Under the pieces are notes generated by a model, which was not told where the DNA came from, made no database searches, and saw only the letters and a list, made by a program, of their open reading frames with translations. From Pseudomonas kairouanensis (GTDB lineage Bacteria; Pseudomonadota; Gammaproteobacteria; Pseudomonadales; Pseudomonadaceae), in the NCBI RefSeq assembly GCF_004682055.1, contig NZ_QUZU01000020.1, positions 39,349 through 103,348 of the forward strand: a DNA stretch of 64,000 nucleotides, in the 5' to 3' direction. Below are positions 40,976-50,331 of this stretch, piece by piece. The first letter of the stretch is position 1, and every line of letters begins with the position of its first letter. The position numbers were made by a program, and so were the translations under genes.

Positions 40976-43120
40976 TCACGCAGCGTCGCTGACTTCGAAC
41001 AACCCCACCAGTTTCTGCAGTTTGTTGGCATTGGCGCGTACCGTCTGCGCGCTGTTTTGCATCACACCGACCGTCACGCGCATCTGCTCGGACGAGTGGC
41101 TGACCTGTTTGATGGTCTTGCCGTAATCGAGGCTGCGTGCATTGAGCTGCTGGATGATGCTGAACATGCTTTCCACGGCCTGGTGCAGATGCACGTTTTC
41201 CGACGAGGCTTCTTCGGCCAGGCGCAGGCTGTTGTCCACATCTGTGACGCCGCTGTCCATGAAGCTCACCGCCTTCTGTGTTTCCCCCTGCAGCCCTTCG
41301 ACCATCAGCCGGATATCGTCCGCCGCTTTTGACGTACGCAACGCCAGGCTGCGCACCTCATCGGCCACCACCGCAAACCCGCGGCCGTGCTCTCCCGCCC
41401 TTGCGGCTTCGATGGCGGCGTTGAGGGCCAGCAGGTTGGTCTGGTTGGTGATGGTGCTGATCAACCCGGTGATGGAACTGATCTGGCCCATGCGGCTGTC
41501 CAGCAGTTGCACGCTCTGGCTGGAGCGCAGCACCACCTCGCGGATGGACTGGGTGCCGGCCTGAACCGCCTGGAACTGTTCCCGCGCATGCCGCACCACT
41601 TCGTCCATCGCCTGCTTCATTTGCTCGGCGCTCACCGACGCTTGCTGGATTTCCCCCAGTTGCTCTTCGACGATGATCATCATGCGGTGGGTAGCGTCTG
41701 CCACTTCGATGGACATCAACCCGGCTTCCTCACTGCGCCCAAGCATCATCTGGTTGGTGCTGCCCACGCTGTGACTGGCCTTGACCACCTGGCCGACCAC
41801 CGCGTCCAGGCGGTCGATGAAGCTGTTGATCCAGCGGCTCATTTCGCCGGTTTCGTCGTTGACCATGCGCTCGGTATCCAGCCGTTGACGCAGGTTGCCC
41901 TCGCCTTCGGCAATGGTGCGAATCACATCGGTCATTTCGTCCAGGCGCCTGGCCAGGCGCTTGGGCCCCAGGCGACTGAACAGCAACGCCGCCACGCCCA
42001 TGCTGGCCACCTCGGCAGCATCGATCCAGGGTTGGGTCAGGCCGCTGTAGTGCTGGATCAGAAAGTTGCTGGCGAACAAACCGGCCATGGTCGCCACGTA
42101 GGGCTTCATCAAGCCATGGCTCAGGGAGCGGCGCCGGTACACCTCTTCCAGGTCGGCCTCGCACATCATGCCCCAGCGGTCTGGCGAGCCGGGCAGCTCA
42201 AAGGTCACGCCCTTGCCCACCACCGGGATGTGCCGGTAGTCGGAATAGCCTGGGTAGGTCACAAACAGGTTGGACCCCTTGCGAATGGTCTCGCGCACAC
42301 CGGGGTGCAATTGCTGGGTGGCGGGGTCGATAAAGCGCAACTCCAGCTCGGTGTGCCGCTGGATCTGCACGGTTTTCCAGGGGGTGTGAACGCCGCTCTT
42401 GAGGTTCTCGCCATGGGTAAAGGCGCCATCTTCGAAACGCGAGCGCGACAAGGCAATGCCCGGCTGGATCGACGGGTCGAAACGCGACTGCACCATGAAC
42501 AGGTAGTTGTCACCGGACTCGGGGTAAATGTGCCCAGCTTCGCGCTGGATCAGGTCACCGAGGATATCGTTGGGCACCCGCCCGCACAGGCACCCGACAG
42601 TGCGCCCCTCACGGATCAACGGCTGGTAGAACATGAGGGTAACTTCGTCATGAAAGCGCGATGACGAGGGCCCGATTTCCAGGGTCAGCGGGTCGATGTA
42701 CGGCCCGTGCAGAAACGGCGCCTTCAAGCCTGCGGCCAGGGCCTGGGCGTTGAGGGATCGGTGCGCCAAGGTGTTCCAGGTGGACGCTTGCAACTGGCCA
42801 CTGGCATCGACCACAAACAGTTCGGAAAAATCGTTGGCCTGGCGCAGCTTGTCCAGCAACGCAGCGTTGTCACTCAAGCCGTTATCGCGTACCAGCACGC
42901 CCGACAACTCACTGAGGTGCTCCCACTGCTCCCGTGCCCAGTGTTGCAGGAGCTTGACCCGCGTATCGGCAAAGGCATCAAAGGTGCGTTCCATCACCGG
43001 GTAGCGCGCCCGATTCTGGCGGCAAGACCAGCCCATGGCCAGTTTGCCGGTCTTGCCCAGCCAGGGTAACCACGACTGCTCGGAGGGCGACAACTGCATG
43101 GCGGCGCTTGATAAGCTCAT
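40976..43120 (-). CDS. Membrane methyl-accepting chemotaxis protein with large sensor domain
   Basis: 714 residues from the ATG at 43120 (GGAG upstream). The N-terminal 330 residues form a sensor region with a dCache/PDC-like pattern (FSELFVVDASGQLQAS, HGPYIDPLT, Y-Q-P-L-I-R-E-G). A short hydrophobic stretch lies near residues 345-375, followed by a HAMP-like segment, and the signalling domain with NQTNLLALNAAIEAARAGEHGRGFAVVADEVRSLA. There is no clear N-terminal membrane helix, and the sequence starts polar, so the sensor may be cytoplasmic, an unusual layout. It is convergent with nothing close; the sugar operon regulatory region lies just downstream. Confidence 0.83.
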   Translation of the reverse strand: MSLSSAAMQLSPSEQSWLPWLGKTGKLAMGWSCRQNRARYPVMERTFDAFADTRVKLLQHWAREQWEHLSELSGVLVRDNGLSDNAALLDKLRQANDFSELFVVDASGQLQASTWNTLAHRSLNAQALAAGLKAPFLHGPYIDPLTLEIGPSSSRFHDEVTLMFYQPLIREGRTVGCLCGRVPNDILGDLIQREAGHIYPESGDNYLFMVQSRFDPSIQPGIALSRSRFEDGAFTHGENLKSGVHTPWKTVQIQRHTELELRFIDPATQQLHPGVRETIRKGSNLFVTYPGYSDYRHIPVVGKGVTFELPGSPDRWGMMCEADLEEVYRRRSLSHGLMKPYVATMAGLFASNFLIQHYSGLTQPWIDAAEVASMGVAALLFSRLGPKRLARRLDEMTDVIRTIAEGEGNLRQRLDTERMVNDETGEMSRWINSFIDRLDAVVGQVVKASHSVGSTNQMMLGRSEEAGLMSIEVADATHRMMIIVEEQLGEIQQASVSAEQMKQAMDEVVRHAREQFQAVQAGTQSIREVVLRSSQSVQLLDSRMGQISSITGLISTITNQTNLLALNAAIEAARAGEHGRGFAVVADEVRSLALRTSKAADDIRLMVEGLQGETQKAVSFMDSGVTDVDNSLRLAEEASSENVHLHQAVESMFSIIQQLNARSLDYGKTIKQVSHSSEQMRVTVGVMQNSAQTVRANANKLQKLVGLFEVSDAA

Positions 43121-43369
43121 GGCATTTCTCCGCAAGTGATATCCAATTGCCATGAGCCAACGCAATTACCAGGCCAGATAGCTAGCTAACTATTAACCAA
43201 GGGTTTCCACCACCTGCTCCGCCGGTGAATGCCATATGGCAGTGCATTTACAGTCACGCGCACCGCTTTGGGGCTCGCGTAACAGCGCTCCCTGGCGGCT
43301 TGAATCACATTGAACCTGCGTCCGTCGCCAGGCCTCCTACCTGTATAGACCACGGCCTGGACACAAAAG

Positions 43370-44707
43370 ATGACATTCATTTTATGGATGGCCGTATTGG
43401 GTATGGTGTTACTCACCCTCGCCCTCACCTCTTCCTACCTGCGCTGGATGCCGGTCACCACATCTGCGGTATGCCTGCTGCTCGGGATGGGCATCGGCCC
43501 CCTGGGGGTCAACCTGCTGCACCTGGATATCCAGGGTTCGGCAGGCTGGATGGAGCACCTGACGGAAGTTGCCGTGCTGTTTTCGCTGTTTGTCAGCGGC
43601 TTGAAACTGCGCTTGCCTCTGCATCACCGTATCTGGCGTATCGCGTTCGGCTTGGCCGGCCCGGTGATGCTCCTGACTATCCTGGGCCTGTGCCTGGCCC
43701 TGCATTATGTGTTTGCGCTGCCGTGGGGCCTGTCGCTGCTGGTGGGCGCTATTCTGGCCCCCACCGACCCGGTGCTGGCAGGCCTGGTACAGGTCAACAA
43801 CGCCCAGGACTATGACGCGCTGCGGTTTGGCCTGTCCGGCGAGGCGGGGCTGAACGACGGTACCGCGTTCCCCTTCGTGATCCTCGCCCTGCTGTTCATG
43901 CAACACGGCGGCTTCGACGCAAACTGGCTCAGCGGTTGGGCACTGAAAAACCTGCTCTGGGCAGTGCCGGCCGGTTTACTCATGGGTTATTGGATGGGAC
44001 GGGGCATTGGCCGGGTGACGCTCTGGATGCGTATCACCTATGCCGACAGCACCCTGTCCCCCAACGATTACCTGACCTTGGCGCTGATCGCCCTCGCCTA
44101 TGTAGCGGCAGAAGCCATCGGCGGTTACGGCTTCCTGTCGGTGTTTGCCGCAGGCCTTGGTTTGCGTCAGGCCGAATTCAAATCCACTGGCCATACCGAA
44201 ACGCCCGCCGAGCACTTGGCATTGCCGGTGGTGGGGCATCTGGATATCGAGCCGGAAAAAGCCTTGCAGGGCGACACCACCCAACTGGCCGATACCCAGA
44301 TTGCCGCAGGCGTGATGATGGGCGACATGCTGGCGTTTGGCGGGCTGGTGGAGCGTTCGATGGAGGTGTTCCTGGTGACCCTGCTGGGGGTGGTGCTGGC
44401 CAGCCACTGGGACTGGCGCGCACTGGCAGTGGCGGCGTTGTTGTTTTGTGTGATTCGCCCGTTAAGCGTGCTGGCCATGCCTTGGGGCAACCTCATGAAT
44501 CGTCGTCAGCGCAGTTTGGTGGGTTGGTTTGGTATTCGTGGGATCGGCAGCGTTTACTACCTGTTTTACGCACTCAACCATGGGCTGAGCGACAGCACCG
44601 GCGCTGTGGCGGTGAACCTGACGCTGTCGGTGATAGCCCTGAGTATCCTCGCCCACGGCCTGAGTACTCAACCCATACTGGCCCATGAACATCGCCGTTC
44701 ATGCTGA
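43370..44707 (+). CDS. Cation/proton antiporter (NhaP/CPA1-like)
   Basis: 445 residues with about twelve membrane segments. Family features: S-G-L-K-L-R-L-P-L, GAILAPTDPVLAGLVQV (the TDP motif), FGLSGEAGLNDGTAFPFVIL with the ion-binding Asp of the ND motif, and an inner-membrane C-terminal end. CPA1-type antiporters exchange Na+ or K+ for H+ for pH and salt balance. The ribosome-binding site is weak. The gene is separate from neighbours on both sides. Confidence 0.85.
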   Translation: MTFILWMAVLGMVLLTLALTSSYLRWMPVTTSAVCLLLGMGIGPLGVNLLHLDIQGSAGWMEHLTEVAVLFSLFVSGLKLRLPLHHRIWRIAFGLAGPVMLLTILGLCLALHYVFALPWGLSLLVGAILAPTDPVLAGLVQVNNAQDYDALRFGLSGEAGLNDGTAFPFVILALLFMQHGGFDANWLSGWALKNLLWAVPAGLLMGYWMGRGIGRVTLWMRITYADSTLSPNDYLTLALIALAYVAAEAIGGYGFLSVFAAGLGLRQAEFKSTGHTETPAEHLALPVVGHLDIEPEKALQGDTTQLADTQIAAGVMMGDMLAFGGLVERSMEVFLVTLLGVVLASHWDWRALAVAALLFCVIRPLSVLAMPWGNLMNRRQRSLVGWFGIRGIGSVYYLFYALNHGLSDSTGAVAVNLTLSVIALSILAHGLSTQPILAHEHRRSC

Positions 44708-44820
44708 ACCAGGTTCCACGCACCTGTAAGGGCCGCTTTCCCACATGACAATGCGCATCAACCGACGCCCACATCACTTTTGTTGAGAATAAAGCGGCCC
44801 GTTGCACTCAATGCCAACCT

Positions 44821-44955
44821 TCAGTCCTGGTTTTCAGTGTTGCCGACATCGGCCGCTTCATCCAGGTCATTGAGTGGCACCTCTGCATCGTCCATCAATG
44901 AGCCGGGGTCTTCGTTGCCGGGATCGTTGAGTTCGTCTTCCAGTTCTTTAGACAT
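44821..44955 (-). CDS. Small acidic protein (44 aa)
   Basis: An ATG at 44955 preceded by AGAGGAA opens a 44-codon frame (MSKELEDELNDPGNEDPGS at the start). The product is strongly acidic with no hydrophobic segment. The good ribosome-binding site and position eleven bases after the 70-aa gene support a real gene. No known family; I recall similar short acidic proteins in pseudomonads but cannot name one. Confidence 0.6.
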   Translation of the reverse strand: MSKELEDELNDPGNEDPGSLMDDAEVPLNDLDEAADVGNTENQD

Positions 44956-44966
44956 GATCGTTTCCT

Positions 44967-45179
44967 CTAACCGCCCTGGGTGTCGATATCGGCATCAGTT
45001 TCAGGCTTGGCCGTGGGCTCGGGCTTGAAGTCAGGGCTGTAGTCGTTTTCCTTGGCCTTGGGATCGGCCGCGGGCTTGGGGTCTTTCGGGGCATCCGCTG
45101 CCGTTGCGGGGGCCGGTTCGCCGCCGTCAATGGCCGGATCATTGCGATTGCTGGTTTGTGGATCGTTGTCTGTGCCCAT
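44967..45179 (-). CDS. Small disordered proline/aspartate-rich protein (70 aa)
   Basis: 70 residues, rich in Asp, Pro, Ala and Lys, beginning MGTDNDPQTSNRND. No hydrophobic core; probably intrinsically disordered. GAGGTGACCC precedes the ATG. It is followed after eleven bases by the 44-aa acidic gene, so the two likely form a unit, perhaps osmotic-stress related by composition. Function unknown. Confidence 0.6.
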   Translation of the reverse strand: MGTDNDPQTSNRNDPAIDGGEPAPATAADAPKDPKPAADPKAKENDYSPDFKPEPTAKPETDADIDTQGG

Positions 45180-45252
45180 GGGTCACCTCGTGGATGTAAA
45201 CGCAGCCTGCGTATAGGTAAGGTCTCGCAGGCGGTGATGAAGTTCCAATTGC

Positions 45253-45867
45253 TTAAGAGGTGGGGTTATCTATCTGGATGTAGAACGCATAGGCGCCAAG
45301 CAATACCCAGAACACCATGAACAGCCACGGCGCACGCATCGAGAACAGCAGTGACTTGCGATAGCCCTTGTGCGACGACTCCATTTCGGAAAACAGCGGC
45401 GATTCGTCATAAGCCATGCCCATCACTGGCTCGCTGCGCAGCAATTCGCTCTGTTTGTAGTGCCAATGGTCAATGATCTCGTATGCCGCCCGGATACCCG
45501 GCCAGGCGTTAAGCGAGCTCAGAACCCCAAGAGACGCGAGGAACACCGGCACGATCAGGGTAAAAAACTTGCCCCACTCCGGGTTGAGGTTGCCCATACC
45601 GGACACAAAGGCGATCACCAGGAAGGACTGCGCCGTGAGGTAGGCATCGGTGCGGTTGGCCAGGATGGTGGTTTCGTACTGGATCTCGCGTCGATAGAAG
45701 TCCAAGCGGTCCTTGGGCGAGCCGAAGATCTTGGCGTTGTGTTCGCTGTGGTCCGTCAGGGCGGCTTCTGGGGTCTGCGGCGAAATGATTCTGGGCACGG
45801 AGGTGCTCCACGGATGGTCGAGTCCTGTTAGAAGAGTCGGCGTTGGGTGAAGTTCAAGTTTGTTCAT
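45253..45867 (-). CDS. Hypothetical membrane protein (204 aa)
   Basis: 204 residues. A polar N-terminus with a conserved-looking RLDFYRREIQYETTILANRTDAYLTAQSFLVIAF stretch leads into two hydrophobic segments (about 83-100 and 104-122), and a third near the C-terminus (about 178-197). I do not recognise a named family. The R-R-E-I-Q-x-E-x-x-x-L-x-x-R-T-x-A-x-L-x-x-Q-x-F-L pattern is typical of small bacterial membrane proteins with paired helices. No operon partner is close. Confidence 0.7.
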   Translation of the reverse strand: MNKLELHPTPTLLTGLDHPWSTSVPRIISPQTPEAALTDHSEHNAKIFGSPKDRLDFYRREIQYETTILANRTDAYLTAQSFLVIAFVSGMGNLNPEWGKFFTLIVPVFLASLGVLSSLNAWPGIRAAYEIIDHWHYKQSELLRSEPVMGMAYDESPLFSEMESSHKGYRKSLLFSMRAPWLFMVFWVLLGAYAFYIQIDNPTS

Positions 45868-46203
45868 GCACCGGTTCGGTGCGCATCATCTCCTGTAGCC
45901 GCGCGCTTGCTCGCGAAGAACGCACGGACGACGAGAGCCCCCTGATAGCGCTGCGTTTTTGATAAGGATTTTCGCGAGCAAGCGCGCTCCTACAAGGGAA
46001 TGACAGGTTTCGGCACAGGCATTGCTTTATCCATTCATCACTGCCCGCCTACAGGAGCATTCGTTACCCCCCGACCCAGAGCCGATCCCATAAGAAAGTA
46101 AGGACCAGGCCCAGTGGCACCCTCAGCCACGGGCTCATAAAAATGCGTTTTTTTGAAACGGCAGTGCCATCCAAGCGTCCCTCGGCACTGACAAGGTACT
46201 GGA
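45868..46203. other. Intergenic region with a REPIN and the ATP-grasp promoter
   Basis: 336 bases without a gene. It holds the inverted REP pair at 45894-45994; the remainder must contain the promoter of the ATP-grasp operon. Confidence 0.6.
45894..45994. repeat. REPIN: two inverted REP sequences
   Basis: TGTAGCCGCGCGCTTGCTCG (from 45894) and its inverted partner CGAGCAAGCGCGCTCCTACA (to 45994) flank about 53 bases. The arms pair over about 20 bases with one mismatch or bulge, the typical Pseudomonas REPIN layout. Confidence 0.8.
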
Positions 46204-47613
46204 ATGGCTCGATCTTTCTTCGATGAAATGAATGACGCAAACGGCGTTTGCCGTGCGCACTATCAGGATTTCTCCCGCTGGCTGGCCAACACGCCGCCGG
46301 AACTTCTGGCCCAGCGTCGCCGCGAAGCCGATTTGCTGTTCCACCGCGCCGGGATCACCTTCACCCTTTATGGCGACGAACAGGACACCGAGCGCCTGAT
46401 TCCCTTCGACATCATCCCGCGCAGTATCCCCGCCAGTGAATGGAGCGTGATCGAACGCGGCTGCATCCAGCGCGTGAACGCGCTGAACATGTTTCTTGCC
46501 GACATCTACCACGACCAGCGCATCATCAAGGCCGGGATCATTCCCGCTGACCAGGTGCTGGGCAACGAGGGTTACCAGAAGGCCATGGTGGGCCTGGACC
46601 TGCACCGCGATATCTATTCCCATATCTCCGGCGTGGACCTGGTGCGCGACGGTGACGGCACCTACTACGTACTCGAAGACAACCTGCGCACCCCCAGCGG
46701 CGTGAGCTACATGCTCGAAGACCGCAAGATGATGATGCGCCTGTTCCCCGAGGTGTTCGCCAAGCAGCGCATCGCCCCGGTGGACCACTACCCCAATCTG
46801 CTGCTCAAGACCCTTAAAAGCTCCAGCCGTTTGGACAACCCCAACGTGGTGGTGCTGACCCCAGGCCGCTTCAACAGCGCATTCTTCGAGCACGCGTTCC
46901 TGGCGCGGGAAATGGGCGTGGAACTGGTGGAAGGCGCCGACCTGTTCGTACAGGACCTCAAGGTGTTCATGCGCACCACCGATGGCCCCAAGCCGGTGGA
47001 TGTGATTTACCGGCGCATCGACGACGCATTCCTCGACCCCAAGGCCTTCAACCCTGAATCCATGCTGGGCGTGCCGGGTCTGGTGGCCGCGTACTGCGCG
47101 GGCAATGTGGTACTGGCCAACGCCATCGGCACCGGAGTGGCCGACGACAAGTCGATTTACCCCTATGTGCCGGAAATGATCCGCTTCTACCTGGATGAAG
47201 AGCCGGTGCTGCAAAACGTGCCGACCTTTCAGTGCCGCAAGCCCGATGAACTGTCCCATGTACTGGCGCACCTGCCGGAACTGGTGGTCAAGGAAACCCA
47301 AGGCTCTGGCGGCTACGGCATGCTGGTGGGCCCGGCCTCCAGCGCCGCCGAGATCGAGGACTTTCGCCAGCGCATCAAGGCCCGTCCCCATGCGTATATC
47401 GCCCAACCTACGTTGAGCCTGTCCACCTGCCCCACCTTTGTCGAAAACGGCATTGCCCCCCGGCATATCGATTTGCGGCCCTTTGTGCTCTCGGGCAAGG
47501 AAACCCGCCTGGTGCCTGGCGGCCTGACCCGCGTGGCCTTGAAGGAAGGCTCGTTGATCGTCAACTCGTCGCAGGGCGGCGGAACCAAGGACACCTGGGT
47601 GGTGGAGGGCTGA
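46204..47613 (+). CDS. Circularly permuted ATP-grasp protein (type 2)
   Basis: 469 residues. It begins with the family pattern FFDEMNDANGVCRAHYQDF and contains a YVLEDNLRTPSGVSYMLEDRK segment, which in this family is the permuted ATP-grasp metal and nucleotide region. It ends with GGLTRVALKEGSLIVNSSQGGGTKDTWVVEG. ATP-grasp enzymes form amide or ester bonds using ATP. The partner alpha-E protein starts two bases after the stop, so both are made together. The reaction is unknown; peptide ligation or modification was proposed for such gene clusters. No transglutaminase partner is present in the window. Confidence 0.88.
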   Translation: MARSFFDEMNDANGVCRAHYQDFSRWLANTPPELLAQRRREADLLFHRAGITFTLYGDEQDTERLIPFDIIPRSIPASEWSVIERGCIQRVNALNMFLADIYHDQRIIKAGIIPADQVLGNEGYQKAMVGLDLHRDIYSHISGVDLVRDGDGTYYVLEDNLRTPSGVSYMLEDRKMMMRLFPEVFAKQRIAPVDHYPNLLLKTLKSSSRLDNPNVVVLTPGRFNSAFFEHAFLAREMGVELVEGADLFVQDLKVFMRTTDGPKPVDVIYRRIDDAFLDPKAFNPESMLGVPGLVAAYCAGNVVLANAIGTGVADDKSIYPYVPEMIRFYLDEEPVLQNVPTFQCRKPDELSHVLAHLPELVVKETQGSGGYGMLVGPASSAAEIEDFRQRIKARPHAYIAQPTLSLSTCPTFVENGIAPRHIDLRPFVLSGKETRLVPGGLTRVALKEGSLIVNSSQGGGTKDTWVVEG

Positions 47614-47615
47614 GT

Positions 47616-48566
47616 ATGTTGAGTAGAACTGCCGCAGATCTGTACTGGATGTCCCGCTACCTGGAGCGCGCCGAAAACCTGGCGCGCATGCTCGAAGTCA
47701 GTTACTCGCTGTCGTTGATGCCCCAGGCCGGGCGCAGCGATGGCCTGGACGAATTGGCAATGTCGTTGCTCAGCAGCGGTACCCTGGACAGCTACCTGGA
47801 ACGTCACAAGCAACTGGACGCCGAACGCATGCTGCACTTCTTCGCCCTCGACGAAGAAAACCCCGCCAGCATCTACAACTGCCTGCGCGCCGCTCGGGGC
47901 AACGCCCATGCCGTGCGTGGGCGCATCACCGCCGACATGTGGGAAAACCTCAACGCCACTTGGCTTGAAATGCGCAGCATCGCCGCCGGCGGCCTGGCGC
48001 GGCATGGCATCAGCCACTTCTGCGACTGGGTCAAGCAGCGTTCACACCTGTTCCGCGGCGCAACCTCCGGCACCATCATGCGCAATGACGCCTACCGGTT
48101 TATCCGCCTGGGCACCTTTGTCGAGCGCGCAGATAACACGCTGCGCCTGCTGGATGCGCGCTACGAGATGTTCGGCGAAGAGTCGGAAGAAGTCAGCGAC
48201 TTGTCGGCACGCGGTTATTACCAGTGGAGCGCCCTGCTCCGTGCGCTGTCGTCATTCGAGGCCTATACCGAGCTTTATCCCAATGCCTTGAACGCGCGCT
48301 CGGTTTCCGAGTTGCTATTGCTGCGCAGTGATGTACCACGCTCCCTGCACGCGTGTATCGAGGAGTTGAGCCATATCCTGGCGGACCTGCCGGGCAGTTA
48401 TGGCCGGGCGGCACAGCGCCTGGCCGCTGAGTTCGAGGCGCGGCTGCGGTACACGGGGATTGATGAGATTCTTGAGGATGGCTTGCATAGCCGGCTGACG
48501 GAGTTTATCGATACCGTGCGCGAACTGGCCCGGGCGATACATAGCTCCTACCTGGAAGTGGTGTGA
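47616..48566 (+). CDS. Alpha-E domain protein (DUF403)
   Basis: 316 residues, mainly helical with many conserved Glu/Arg positions. It begins MLSRTAADLYWMSRYLERAENLARMLEV, the DUF403/alpha-E signature, and contains R-G-A-T-S-G-T-I-M-R-N-D-A-Y-R-F-I-R-L-G-T-F-V-E-R-A-D-N-T. Alpha-E proteins always accompany permuted ATP-grasp proteins and may be the second subunit of the enzyme. The two genes are two bases apart. Downstream lies a SnoaL-like gene that is not a usual partner. Confidence 0.88.
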   Translation: MLSRTAADLYWMSRYLERAENLARMLEVSYSLSLMPQAGRSDGLDELAMSLLSSGTLDSYLERHKQLDAERMLHFFALDEENPASIYNCLRAARGNAHAVRGRITADMWENLNATWLEMRSIAAGGLARHGISHFCDWVKQRSHLFRGATSGTIMRNDAYRFIRLGTFVERADNTLRLLDARYEMFGEESEEVSDLSARGYYQWSALLRALSSFEAYTELYPNALNARSVSELLLLRSDVPRSLHACIEELSHILADLPGSYGRAAQRLAAEFEARLRYTGIDEILEDGLHSRLTEFIDTVRELARAIHSSYLEVV

Positions 48567-48674
48567 GTGCATTACGGTCACTTCTCTGTCAATTCGGGTG
48601 ATTGACCCTGCTTCACCCACCCTCTTATGTTGGGCAGGTGTAATGCCTTCCCACCATAAGAAGAGGTGCACCCG

Positions 48675-49103
48675 ATGTCCGATTTATCCCTCGCCCCTGC
48701 CGCAGCCCTCAGCCTGCAACGCTGGCACGCGATGTTGGCGAACCGTGATCTCAAGGCTTTGCCTGAACTGCTGGCGCCCGACGCCGTATTCCGTTCCCCT
48801 ATGGCCCACACGCCCTACCCTGGCGCACCCGTGGTGTCGATGATCCTCAACACGGTGATCAATGTCTTCGAAGACTTCCGCTATCACCGTGAACTGGCGA
48901 CAGCCGATGGCCACAGCGTTGTGCTGGAATTCAGTGCCCGAGTCGCAGAAAAACAGCTCAAGGGCGTCGACTTGATCCGCTTCAACGAACAAGGGCAGAT
49001 CATCGAGTTTGAAGTGATGATCCGCCCCTTGAGCGGGCTGCAAGCCCTGGGGGAAGAAATGGGTCGACGACTGGCACCTTACCTGGCCAAGGCCAAAGGC
49101 TGA
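48675..49103 (+). CDS. SnoaL-like / NTF2-fold protein
   Basis: 142 residues from the ATG at 48675 (GAGGTG upstream). The NTF2-like pattern is seen: an N-terminal helix Q-R-W-H-A-M-L-A-N-R-D-L-K-A-L-P-E-L-L-A-P-D-A-V-F-R-S-P, then beta strands ending FEVMIRPLSGLQALGE. Members bind or isomerise small hydrophobic molecules; no function can be set here. The gene is convergent with the epoxide-hydrolase-like gene, eleven bases away. Confidence 0.8.
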   Translation: MSDLSLAPAAALSLQRWHAMLANRDLKALPELLAPDAVFRSPMAHTPYPGAPVVSMILNTVINVFEDFRYHRELATADGHSVVLEFSARVAEKQLKGVDLIRFNEQGQIIEFEVMIRPLSGLQALGEEMGRRLAPYLAKAKG

Positions 49104-49114
49104 TTACTGATTAT

Positions 49115-50083
49115 TCACACGCATCGGCTCGGCGCGGTATTTTTCGTTCTCGCCAGAAAGTCGAGCAACAGCGCGTTGACCTGCGCGCTTTGCTCGTTCT
49201 GGATCCAGTGACCGCAGTTGGCCAACACCTGTTGCTCCAGATTGGGCACCAAGCCCGGCATGCGCTTGAGGGTGTGGGCTTCAAACACCCCCACCGGGTC
49301 GCGGTCGCCGATCAGGAACAACGTGGGTTGCAGCACCTGCTTGCCGGCTAGGAACTCGGTGTGTTGCCAATTGCGTTCGAAGTTGCGGTACCAGTTCAAC
49401 GGCCCGCGAAAGCCGTGTTCGGCGAAGGTCTGTACATACACATCCAGGTCCAACTGCGTACACCAATCGGGCAGTTCGCCCGGCGCCGCAACGCCTTCAA
49501 GCAAGGTTGCGCTGGCCGGTTTGTGTTGCAGGAATACATCCTGATCTTGCATGAACAGCCGTAACGTTCGCTCGATATCGGCATTCAATTCCTGCTCAGC
49601 CACACCCGGCGATTGGAAGTAGAGGATGTAGTTGAACCGTTCGGCATACAGCTCACGCATGATCTCGATCACTGGCCGCCGCGCCCTTCCGGCGAACGGC
49701 ACCGACATGGTTACCAATGAGGCGACTCGCTCGGGCTCAAGCAGCGCTAAGTGCCAAGCCACTACGGCTCCCCAGTCATGCCCCACCATGGTCACCCGAC
49801 GGTGGCCCAATTGGTCCATGGCGGCCTGTATGTCTGCGCAAAGCGTCAGCAGGTCGTAATCAGCCACGTTTGGCGGTGAGCTGGAACGGCCATAACCGCG
49901 CATCTCTGGGGCGAACACACGATAGCCGGCTTGGGCCAATGCGGGGATTTGCTCACGCCAGGAATGCCAGCATTCGGGGAATCCGTGCAGTAGCCAAATG
50001 GACGGGCCGGTTTCGGGGCCAGCGGTATGCACGCTAAGGGAAATGCTGTTGACCGCTAGCTGTAGGTGTTGAATCTCATCCAT
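49115..50083 (-). CDS. Alpha/beta hydrolase, epoxide hydrolase type
   Basis: 322 residues. Landmarks: the oxyanion motif HGFPE near residues 33-37, the nucleophile elbow GHDWGA with Asp103 rather than Ser, an acid Asp in GDRDPVG and a His in NCGHWIQ. Asp as nucleophile and a tyrosine-containing lid region fit epoxide hydrolases, and haloalkane dehalogenases less well. It would open an epoxide to a diol in the cytosol. It is alone and convergent with the SnoaL-like gene. Confidence 0.85.
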   Translation of the reverse strand: MDEIQHLQLAVNSISLSVHTAGPETGPSIWLLHGFPECWHSWREQIPALAQAGYRVFAPEMRGYGRSSSPPNVADYDLLTLCADIQAAMDQLGHRRVTMVGHDWGAVVAWHLALLEPERVASLVTMSVPFAGRARRPVIEIMRELYAERFNYILYFQSPGVAEQELNADIERTLRLFMQDQDVFLQHKPASATLLEGVAAPGELPDWCTQLDLDVYVQTFAEHGFRGPLNWYRNFERNWQHTEFLAGKQVLQPTLFLIGDRDPVGVFEAHTLKRMPGLVPNLEQQVLANCGHWIQNEQSAQVNALLLDFLARTKNTAPSRCV

Positions 50084-50331
50084 TGGAACTCCTGATGTTG
50101 GCTGGCGTGTTCAACATGAGGGTTTGGTTGACGGTGAACCACCTACATCGCTCTACGGAATGCCTGTTCATCAGGCGGGCAGTATCACCACCCGTACCAT
50201 GACAGCTGTTTACCGTTTATCGGTACCTGTCAAGTATCACAGTATCGAGGCGTTCACATTTATCGTTTGATAACACGAACCGCACGCGTGGGTAGGCAGT
50301 CACGTGCATTAGCTTTTTCGGGAGAGCTCTC

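Noticed and set aside
46135..47466. 443-codon frame opposite the ATP-grasp gene
   Set aside because: Antisense shadow caused by third-position GC bias; the forward strand encodes a clear ATP-grasp protein.
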